NCBI GenBank assembly: GCA_039619475.1
Contig: CM077115.1
Span: 296,609,756 to 296,673,755, forward strand
Source: Icerya purchasi
Taxonomy: Eukaryota; Arthropoda; Insecta; Hemiptera; Monophlebidae
Reading direction: 5' to 3'
DNA: 64,000 nucleotides
A program made the translations under genes and the position numbers. The number at the start of each line of letters is the position of its first letter. Within the stretch, counting starts at the first letter, position 1. Shown piece after piece: positions 50,701-62,700 of this stretch. The notes under the pieces were generated by a model that did not search any database, was not told where the DNA came from, and was given only the letters and a program-made list of their open reading frames with translations.

Positions 50701-53700
50701 AATTTTATAATGCATTTGGTAATTCTTCGAAAAATTATGAGCTACATACTATCATTATCGAGGTTATTGCAAAAAAACTAACATTGACCTTATTACAGCA
50801 TTTGGCCATTTGAACAGCGTTATTAATGCTTCGTGGCTTTTGAAAGAAAAAATTGCTGATGAATTTATATATCATTATACAGAAGTAAAAAATATATTGC
50901 AAGGGAATAGACGTACAATGCAGATGCCACGGATTGTCAGGATACAGTTAAATCGCTTTTATTTTTCCTGCACCGGATGTGTCTACGTATTGTAGAATTT
51001 GTTATAATTATTTTATAAATTTACAATCATTTTTACACATAGATATTTTTAACGTTCTCTTAAGTTTATGCCTTTTCTCTCTCTTAAAAAAAAGTAAATA
51101 AATAAATAAATTCTCGCTAATCTATATAAGCATTTATTGAGTAACCACCAAATGGAAATCACTATTTACCATGAAAAATCTTAATTAATTTTAAACCATT
51201 ATCATCGGTATTTGGCCTTGAAAAGCACCGTTAAGCTCAGCACTACTGAGAATTCTGAATACATTGTGCATCCAAGAGCAATTAGATTAGCGTCTTTCTT
51301 AAAATTCAAGTAATTACGTTTTAACTAATGACTAAAAATTAAAATAATTATATACACAGAAACATTAATAAAAAAAAAAAATTTAATTTAAATAAAAGTT
51401 TTATTATATGCATAAAAAAATAGAAAAAAATGAAAGTCAATTTTTTCCAAGAAAAAAAAGTAATAATGATTTTCGGTACATTTATAATATAGACGTGTTG
51501 AAAAAATGTGTTAAAGTCGGGTCCAACTAATAACAATGAAGTATTTTAAAAATCAACATTAATAAAATGCAGTTTTTTTTTAAATAAATAATAACTGCTT
51601 ACATTTCTTTGATGTTGTAAACAATTTCTGTAACCATTCATTATAAAATAAAATTATCACATAAACAAAACATATTTAATTTATATAAACATGTATGCAT
51701 ATAAAAAATCGACATGTTTTGAAGGAAAAATTCTAATACGAGGTTAATTTTAAATTTGGAATGTATCGATTTTTGATATATACTTTTTTACTATAAATTA
51801 ACCGTATAACTGTTCATATGGTAATTTTATTCTACATTTAGTTTTGTTCATAAATTATAGAAAAATAAATTTAGCAGTTAACAGTTTAAGCTATAATTAA
51901 TTTAAACTTTAATCACTGATTACTGACGTTTCATATGTACGTTTCTTCTCTAGAAGAATTAGAACTCCAGTAAGTCGAATTTATACCCAACAAACAACGC
52001 ATTTAGATAACCAAGACCAACTGTTTGTTATGACTTACAAAGATAGCTACATAGGTACCGACATTTTGCTCGGTAATTAGTTCTTTGATTAAAAATTGGA
52101 ATTTTCTAGTAACATTTCCATTTTATGATAATTTTGTAAAGTTCTCTTAATTGATAATTATGTCGAATATTGCAGCTTTTTTCCAAACATCTATGATTAT
52201 ATTTGGAAAACTAAGTGAAACTGAGTGAATTTTTTCAGGGCAGTTATTGAAATTATAATATTTAATAAATACTCTATTACGCATTTCACAAGTTAAACTC
52301 TTTATTTATGATATAGAATCAAATAAAAACTGTTATTATAAATTAACGCGTTCGAATTAATAAAGCATTCATAACCAAACAAGCAATAAGAGCACGTTTA
52401 AAAATTAACAATGACGTACTACGTGCCAAAAATATTGTAAATTTTTAATGCAATCTTTAAACACCTTGGGAATAAATTCATTTGTGGCGGAGACTTTAAC
52501 GCGAAGAATAGCGAGTGGGGATCTCGGATAACTAATCAATCGGGAAAAAGGCTAGCTAAAGCAATACATGATAACTTTCTTAGAGTTTTGTCTCCGACGA
52601 CCCCGACGTACTGGCCTAGCCACTGTGACAGGCATCCGGATATTTTAGATTTCTTTATTATTCGCGGTCTTCAGTCATACAACAGAGACTGTAATACCAT
52701 TGTTGATCTATCCTCAGATCACGTGCCTGTTATTGCTGTGGTAAACTCGCATCCCAAAATGATATCGCAACAACGGACACTCGTCAACAAAACTACAAAC
52801 TGGACCATCTTCTCAAATATAATAGAGAATAATACCAACCTGAAGATTAGGCTAAAAAGTACAAATGACATTGATGCTGCAGTGAAGGATTTCACTTCTC
52901 TGGTGCAAGATGCATGCAATAAGGCTACAAATTATGATCTTAATAAATTTGGATATAACATTTTTATCCCAATCGGGTTAAAGAAAATTAATTAGAGATA
53001 CCCGGGTGGCCAGAAAGAAATGGCAACGTAATCGTTATCCCTCGTTTAAGCTTAGGTACATTACCTTACAAGCCAAGTTGAAAGCTGCACTAAGTGAATA
53101 TAAGAATCAAATTCTTACTTATAAGTTGCACCAATTTAACGATGATAATAGATCTCTATGGTATAAAGCAAAGAAGCTGATGAAGACGAAGGAAGAACCT
53201 TTTAATTTAAAAGTGAATAGTAACTGGGTAAAAACGGATAAAGACAAGGCAAATGCTTTTGCAAATCACTTGTCTATAGTCTTCTCACCTCAGTTAGATG
53301 CTGATCAAGACCACATACAGCGAGTGCAGAGGGTCTTGGAGGAACGCTCGCAGGCTCATAATAGGACTAAAGTATTTGCGCCGAGAGAGGTTTTTGAACT
53401 CCTCCAAAATACACCTTTAAGGAAATCTCCTGGATGCGACAAGATTACGGCGGAAATTGTCCGACACTTCCCGCGTAAAGCGGCCATCCTGCTGTGTTAT
53501 GTATACAACAGCTCGCTTAGAATCGGCTACTTTCCAAATATGTGGAAGAAATCGGAGATTATAATGGTTCGTAAAGTAGGAAAACCTGAAACAGATGTAT
53601 TCTCCTACCGACCAGTTAGCTTACTTTGTTCTCTCTCAAAGGTCTTCGAAAAGCTTATCTTAAGTCGTCTACATCCAATTTTGAATAAATATCATATAAT

Positions 53701-56700
53701 CCCGGATCACCAATTTGGCTTCCGTTCTGAACATTCTACTATTGAACAATGCCATAGATTGGTTGACGCTATCTCTTCGACATTTGAAAGAAATGAAGTA
53801 TGCTCGGCGGTCTTCCTCGACACTGCCCAGGCTTTCGATAAGGTATGGCACGCAGGGTTGCTATACAAACTCAAACAGTTCGTTAGTTCTGACCTGCACA
53901 AGCTATTAACATCGTATTTAAATGGTAGAACATTTACCGTCAGAGTTAATGATTCAATCTCGGAAGAACATAACATTCAGTCGTCGGTCCCGCAAGGGAG
54001 CATACTTGGTCCAGTATTATACTCGGTTTACACAGCTGACATGCCTGGATCGAATCAGACTGTGCTCGCCACATTTGCCAATGACATAGCGATACTAGCA
54101 TCAAACACAAATTCAGTATATGCTAATGCTGCAGTTCAGAGTCATATAAATCGAATGGCAGACTGGGCACGGCTTTGGGGTATAAGTTTTAACCCAGCTA
54201 AAAGCCAGCATGTCACATTTACGAATAGACACGTTACCTGTCCAGTTTTGAAAATTTGTAATTCAACAATCCCACAAGTTGACTCAGCTCGTTATCTTGG
54301 GATGCATTTGGACAGACGGCTTACATGGAGGCATCATGTCATTCAGACTAAGAAAACAGTCTCTAATCGATGTAGGTTATTATATCCATTAATAGGAAGA
54401 AAATCGACCTTGAGCTTAAATGTCAAGCGTCAACTATATTTAACAATGATAGCGCCCATTTGGAGGTACGGGCTGGAACTGTACGGGACAACTGCAACAT
54501 CAAATCTATTGAAGATTCAAAGGGAGCAGTCAAAGATACTTCGGATTATTACTTCCGCGCCAAGATACGTGTCGAACTTAACACTACACACAGATTTGCA
54601 AGTGCCATTTGTAAAAGATATTTATGTGGAGCAGTACAGGAAGTTTTTCGACAAGATGAAGTGCAGTACAAATCCGAACATCAGCCGTATGTATCAACCA
54701 AATGTACCAAGAAATCCGCCCAGACGTTTCAAACGAAGAAAATGGTGTCGGGATGCACTTCCGATCACCTAGTAAATACGGATTGCCGACTAGATATCAC
54801 TGTCTCCTGATGTTACCTCTCCATGACTAGAGTCTGATCTTCCTTAAACTTAGTCTGTTGTCCCATAGGGGTCACCAGACTTATCATCGGCCTTCCAATT
54901 ATTTCTTTTTCCTTAGTGTTCCCAGTTTCCTATTCCCTTTTCCTCCCTTTCACTCTACTCCCTTTAAGCATGTCTTGTGATCAGCATTGCTTATGGTTTT
55001 CCGGTGCAATGTAAAAAAAAAAAAAAAAAAAAAAAAAAATTCGGCTCTTCTGATTTCACCTATTGAATAACGTATAAAGTCAGTTAAGATTTAGCCATTG
55101 CTGTAATATTTATGTACCAATATTATTTAGTTATTAAAGATGGAATATAACTATACGGAAGGAAATAGGTAGTTCAGTAGCGGGAAAAGAAAATGTAACA
55201 TCAAAATAAAATTATTATTTTCTTTTTAAATAAGATAATATAAACAATTAATTAGGCCTCAATTAGGTAAAACTTAATTTAAATTTTATTTATTTAGTAC
55301 AACAAAAAAGACTGAATAATGATTAAAATTAAAAGTGAATGAAAAATTTCTTGCAAAGCATATTCAGATTGAAATAGCAAATATTAAAATTAATTCGAAC
55401 TGTTGAAGACATACAATATATACATATTTGGAAACTATAATTACCCAGCGTAATACTTTTTCTCCCTCAAGTAATTTAATATATTCCTCCGTTGAAATAT
55501 TCTACTAACCTTCCTTAAGTACATCGGAAGAATCAGGTCTTGTCATTATTATCTTACTTTCACGTTATTGATATGGTCATTGTACAAAAATTTTAGCATC
55601 AAATCAACTACGCCAAATCATCCTGAATCCCATATGATCGGCATAATTCTACCTCCTACAATATGCTTTTTTACTTTCCTATAATTATATTTCATAATTT
55701 TTATTAAATTCAATTTTGTTTTTCGAATTTGAGTCTTACCTTTTCTTTTTACAAATTAATCTAAGCATGTTTTTTACACCTTAGACTACACCAAAGGTGC
55801 AAATAAATTATATTAGGACAATATGGAAACAGATGCTGCCTAGGCAAAGAAATAATTATTATTATCGATTTTAAAGATTTTTAACTTTTTTTATAATATA
55901 ATAATTTTAATTTAAAATACATAACCAGGTTAAAAAGTGTTGCACTTACTTCTTTTAGTTTATTATCCAAAGTCGGTCTTATATTTCGACGTGAAGAAAA
56001 TTTTCTACAAGTGCCAATACGATACCAATTATCAGAATGATTGGTTGTATCAACTAATCTAAATAAAAATAAAATAAATGTAGATAAATCAATACCAGTT
56101 TGTTAATATTTATAAATATAAAATAAATAAATACTTCAATAACAAACGAAAATAAATCTAAAATAATTTACTCTAATGAATTGAAATAAATACCTCAATT
56201 TAAAGAAACGTTTTCGGGCATAATTCATTATCAGCTGATAATACAGAGTGTACTTGAATGCGTTTTTGGTTCCATTTAAGTACACTCTGTATTGTTAGCT
56301 GATGATGGGCTATGCCCGAAAATGTTTCTTTTATTTTAATGTATTAAAGTTAATTATTTTATACTTATTTTTGTTTATTATCGAAGTATTTATTTATTTT
56401 ATATTTAAAAATAAAATAATTACATTAATTATAATACACGATTTACTGATTAGGGTCAAGAGCGGAATTATTTTCGCCACAATGAACGCTGGGTTATTTT
56501 GCTGGGCGATGATAATGCATTCAGGAAAAGAATGACTATCAGAACAAAGGGGACGGATAGGTTTGCTCCGATGTTAAGAACTGTAATGGCCGAATTGGAG
56601 ATAATTATGACAAATTTTAGGTCTGCTAATAATCGGCTCAATCTTGATGCGGTAGGCATCGTAGAAATTAACAAAAGACGGAAAAGTTGAGCTCAAACAT

Positions 56701-59700
56701 TTTACTTCGATAGCAAGAATCGGTGCAAAAGAATTTTCAGAAATACGTTTCTGTAACCTTCGGATATTCAAGACTGGTGTCTGAAATGAGTAGTTTAAAA
56801 GTAGTTCATCGATGGATATAAATTAAACAGGATATTACGAACTATGCCCAAGCAAAGTAACAACGATTGCAGAATGAATTATTGTATTTTAAGTTCTTTA
56901 TGGACGTTGTCAGAAAGCAGGAACTGTGTTAATAGTAGATTTGCGCAATTTTAATCGTTATTTATTTTAATAATTTTTGAACGCCGCGTCCGCTTAACGA
57001 TTTCGCTTTTAGTATTATTTTCTCGTCAGAGACACGTTTTTTAGTTATTTAGATCTGACCACCATTTTTATTTACCGCGGCACTACGCAAAAAAAGGACT
57101 AAATATGGCCGCTCGTCAACCGTTCGCGATCGAGTCCTTTTACCTGAGTTGTTGTCGTCCATCCGTACTGGTAGTAAGTCCGTTCTTTGTTGTTATTTGT
57201 TTTCCACGTGTTTTGTTTGCTTTTTCCTGTTGTCACCTTCGTTGTGCATCCCGTATTTTAATGTTTTTAAATCCGAGTTTCGTAACCATTTTGTTGAAAT
57301 AGTCCTTTTCAGGACTCCGTAGTTTTTTTCGTTAAAGTCCGCTTAGACTTACGTAGTTTTTATCGAGTGTTTTTTGAATAATATAATTTTTACATCCGAA
57401 ATTTTAGTATTTTGAAATTAACCGTAAACAAACTGAAGAGCCGCAAGAGAGGAAAGTTAAGCTGAATTGGGTTCTTTTCCGAACGAGTTATTGTGGATAA
57501 ACTGCCAACTTTTTTATAAAACATTTTAAATAAAGATATCGGGTGAAGCTGAGCTGTTTTTATTTCCCGAATTCTCGACAAAAAACAAAATTAGTCCTTC
57601 AAGGTTATTCGGAAATATAGTTAAAATTAATCGAAATATCCATATCGATAGTCTTATTAGTATTCTATAGTGAGACAATGTTATGTTTAGAAGTAGATAA
57701 ATTGAACGAAACAATTTTAACTAGTTTCGTTACTTGTTTTGATCTGTACGATGAGGTTAGTGACTCTTTTACCGAGGTTTACCTTCCCTGTCATACGAAT
57801 CCGGCATTAATTTAAATTAGTGATTAAATTTACAAATTAAATAACGATGGAGCGAGGAATAAGACCGATAAAGACGAAATGAAGAAATTAAAGATCACAA
57901 TAGAAATAAAAATAAAGGCGGATAATAAAGATAAATAAATTAAACGATCTCACCGATTTTTTAAACGGACAATGGAATGTACAGCAGGGATACTTTATCA
58001 CACAGGAACAATTTTTTTTTTTTTTATTCACTGTAAGATTAACACGTAAAGAATCACGGAGTTAATGAGGAAGTTTCAGAATGTTTCATTGAAGTATAAG
58101 AATCACGTTTACATGATAGAGGCAGAACTAAACAGCAGGTAGACTAAAATGGTTTTCGAGATGTTTATTCTCGGTAGACGACCATTCGATCAGCCACCAA
58201 ATTCGCTAAATGGCTAGTTCAACTTATAGCGAGTCAACTACTGCAAAATGATAATGACGCGTATACATAATAAAAAACGATTCAGTTGTCCATTGATTTG
58301 CTTCCGCTTGTCATTAGTACATTTTTTAATCAAGGTATCAAAAGGGTGTATTTTTCGTTTAGTTTTTTGTTTAGATTATTCAATACTTCTCTTGCTTTTG
58401 AAGATATTTCAATGCTTATACATATAATCTTTATTTATTTTTTCGTTGATTTTACACGATTTTGTATTTAAATCTTGTTTAATTTGCTACTTTGCCACTA
58501 TCATTTTGTTTTAATTCTGTACTTCCTTGTTTCAGTTCTTTTTCAGCTAGCTTCAATCTTCATGTAATTTCTTTTTAGCCATAAAATTCGATTTTTTTTT
58601 TACTACCATCGCTGCTTTTTGATCTATAATATACTATTCTGCTACATTAATTACTATGTATTTACAAATTATTGGTATAATTTAGCCTAATAAAATTTTC
58701 TTTTGTTACTGCCAGTTATTAAGTAACAGGAGTATAAACTCTAATTCTTTAGACTATATCATTTGTTTTCTCCTATAGTATGTAAATGTATTCCAGTGGG
58801 TGGCACCGAACTCAGCATTATAACAACACACTTAAGTCTGGTTTTTTATACTTTATTGTTATTTTTGTTAATGGTTATTATTATTCTTCATATACTGTTT
58901 TTATTGTATTATACAGATAAAAACTATTTTTTTAAATTTCTGTAAAAAATTAAACTTCAATTTAAAACCGTTTATATAGATACGTACTTACTTTGAGGCG
59001 GTCAATAAAGCTATTTCGTGGTCTGAAAGGCCTGGAAATTTCCGCACTTCTTTTACAAATTTTAATAACATATCTTTATCAATCTGCCCGTCAACAACTA
59101 TGTTTCGTTCTAAACATCCTTTGGTAGCTACATAACGGAAATTAACGTTTTTAATTAAAAAGTTTTTCAATAGGACGAACAACATAAAAATGCGGACAGT
59201 GGTAATTTATCAGTAAGTGCTGCAATGCTTACAATACCACAAGATAAGAACTGTAAAAAAATACACAATTTAAAATAATGATTAGAGTAATCGAAATTTT
59301 ATGAATTTATTTTTATCCTGGAAAAATATGTGTTAAAAGGGAATAATCAACGCCGTGATAGAATATGGAAAACAGAGTGGTTAGAAGGAGGATACTATCA
59401 CGGCTAATAAAAGAAAAACTGTACTAAAATAAGGGAGAAAGATACGAGAAAAAGAAATAAATGCAAAAAAAAAAAGAAAAAAAGAAGGGTATCTTTCATT
59501 TTCAAAATATGTTTTTGGTCTCAAGTTGCAAAACCGAAAGCGACTAAATGAAATTTCAAATAATAGTACATTTACATTCGGATTTTGATTTTTTGTATAT
59601 TCGGTTGATTGTTGCAAAGTAAAATAGAACTTTATTAAGTCTTTAAGAAACAATTACTCAACTTTTGAGAGCTGACGAGGAAATCTGTTAGGCCAGAGTC

Positions 59701-62700
59701 CCTCGGCAGATGTAAAATTTTATATTTGATGAATAATTATTTAAATTAAGACGTTTATTTCGTTTATTGCATTTATGAATTTCGAAATTTAATTCACTCT
59801 GTAACAGGCGCGAGTAATAATATTTAACGTCATTTCTGAAAAAAAATTCAGCGACGCTCTTAGTACAGAGTGCTACTTTTTTCCCAGAAGAAAACTGTTT
59901 AATTAACGCTTACGGTCAGCATGTAGTTTAAAAAATTCAAAAATGGAGATTTTCTGGCGTGAGAAACCGAGAAAAAGTGTGAAAATGACGAACTGCAAGG
60001 ATTGCTGGATCAGGATGACACTCAAAAACAAGGACAACTTGCAGGTCAATTAAATCTATCTCGAGAAACCGTCGCTAATCGTTTGAAAGCTACGGGAAAG
60101 ATCCAGAAGGGGGGGGAAATGGATTTCACATGAACCGAATGAGAGACAGCAGGAAAATCGAAAAAGAACTTGCGAAATCTTTCTTTTCAGGTACAAAAGA
60201 GAATCATTTCTTCATCATAATATAGTGACGGGTGATGGAGAATAGATATATTTCGAAAATCCTAAGCGTATAAATCTTGGATAAATGCAGGAGAACCAGC
60301 ATCATCGTCTGCAAGACCGAATCGCTATGGACGGAAAACAATGCTCTGTGTTTGGTGGGATCAGATGGGTGTCATTTACTATAGGGCTATTTAAACCTGG
60401 CGAAACTGTTAGTACTAAACGCTACCACCGACAGCAAATGGTAGCCTTGAGTCAAGCATTGCATGAAAAACGGCCAGAATATCAAAAAAGGCAGCACAAA
60501 GTGATTTTTCTTCATGGCAATGTACCATCACACTACTCGGCGAAAATGGTCAAGGACACAATTGAGGCATTCAGCTAGGAAATTCTTTCGCATGCGGCTT
60601 ACTCACTAGATTTAGCTCCGTTCGATTACCACCTATTTGCATCGATGGGACGCGCACTTACTCAGCAGTGCTTCGCTTCTTATGAAAATGTGCAAAAATG
60701 GCTCGATGACTGGTTTGCCTCAAAAGAGCAAGATTTTTTTGGCGTGCGATTCAGGGATTATCAGAAAGGTGGAAAAAATGTGCAATTAACGCTGGACAAT
60801 ATTTTGATTAAGGTATATTGTATCAGTTTTTAACAATAAACGTGTAATTTTAAATAAAAAATTCCGGTTTCATATTTACACACCTGTACTAAGAGAACAG
60901 TTTTGCCAACAAAATGACTTAACTATTATGAACACATACTTCAATTTACCCCCGAGAAGGCTATATACATGGAAATCTCCAGCCGATACACCGGGAACAA
61001 CAGTCCGAAATCAGATTGATTTTATAATTGCCAATAATCGTTTTAGGAATAGTGTATTATCTTTAAAGACCATGCCAAGTGCTAATGCGAATACCGACCA
61101 CAACCTGCTACGAGCAAAGATACACATAAGAGTAAAGAAAATCCGGAAAACTAAGAAAACAGGATTAGATCTACAAATTATATATAACCATGAAACACGG
61201 GAAAAAATAAAAAAAAGCAGGTAAATGATCAAATACAAAATATGAAAGACACCGGAAATAATGAAGAAGACTGAAGGCAAATAAAATCTGCAATTAATAC
61301 GATAATAAAAGAGAAACTTACAAGGAAACAAAACAGAAAACACAAGAATTGGATAACCAGTGAAATATTAGATCTAATGAAGTATAGAAGAAGGTGGAAA
61401 AACAAGCCGCTTAAATATAAAGAAATTAACAAAAGCATCAGAAAAAAGATCATACAAGCAAAGGAAGAATGGCTGAATGAACAGTGTAAAGAGGTCGAGC
61501 AATTACATAGCAAACATGATGAATTTAACATACATAAGACGATTAGAGAAACGACGCGTACATACAAAAAAAAGACATATAACCTTTTTAAGGACGGAGA
61601 ACGGAGACATCATAACGGATACCGATAAAAAGGTGAAAATATGGGAGCACTATGTGAAAACGCTATTTGATGATCAAGAAGAAAGGATGCCACAGGAAGA
61701 AGAGGATACGTTGCCAATCTTGGAATCTGAGGTGGAGATGGCAATCAAGCAAGCTAAAGTGCGGAAGGCGGTAGGACCTGATGAGGTACCAATTGAGATA
61801 TTAAAAATGTTACGCCTATGAAAATCAAGAAAGTTACTACTGGCTTCTTCAATGCAATCTATAAAAATGGGAAAATACCGGAATATTGGCTAGAATCAAG
61901 GTGGTTCTCTGAAGAGACTTCCTTTTTTTAACGTTTATTTTAATGACCACTGAGTACCATCCGCGTTTAACGACGCTCAAGGTATGGTGTCACTGGCCGG
62001 TACACTTTCGAATAAACAAAGATTTATTAAAAGTAGTTTAAATACTCAAAAGTTACGCACGAACAAACGAAAATAAGAAAAAAAAATAAGCAGAACATAG
62101 GCAACAAACATATAATAAGCTTCTTTTTTTGAATTCGGTAAAAACCATACCTATGAAACCAGGTAAATACTAAAATCGTCCAAAAATTGTAGTATGAAAG
62201 AAATTACTAAACTTTTGCAATTTACCCTTTAAAGTTTTATATTTTTCAAATAAATAGTTGAAAACCATGTAGTCGGTAATTTCATAATTTTCCGTAGAGA
62301 TTAGAGATTAATGCGTAATCATGTTCAAGGTAAATACGACTGAATATCATCTAATTATAATTTTCGTAGTATCGAAAGATAAGCAGCCGGTGGACATGGA
62401 TGAAAATGTCAGGCACTGCAATAGATGACTTTTACCGACGCTTCGCTGGTATTATGGGTTTCATACGGAGCACATGGAACAGAAAATGGACTGAACGATA
62501 CGTAGTGTATTGTACAGAATTATTATTATTATTATTATTAGAGGAAATATGTTAAGATGGAAGAATTACTTACTGGATGCCATTTGCGTTTCGAGGTCGA
62601 ATTGTAAACTGTTTTTGTTGAATCGTCGTAATAATCCGAAATATTCTTTATCCGCTGCGTAAGCAAACAGTATTAGTACCGGAAATAATATGAATGTAAT

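Larger units (their letters stand above)
52445..55040 (+). mobile_element. 5'-truncated jockey-like LINE with poly-A tail
   Basis: The element begins within the endonuclease (FICGGDFNAKNSEWGSR near 52475), runs through a complete RT frame to 54772, has a 3' untranslated part rich in pyrimidines, and ends in a 29-nt A-run (55012-55040). 5' truncation and poly-A are typical of target-primed insertion. No convincing target duplication was seen. It lies in the 8.2-kb exchanger intron, opposite to the gene. Confidence 0.9.

Noticed and set aside
57105..57302. Small secreted or membrane protein
   Set aside because: Hydrophobic and Cys-rich by composition only; no signal supported by neighbours or repeats.
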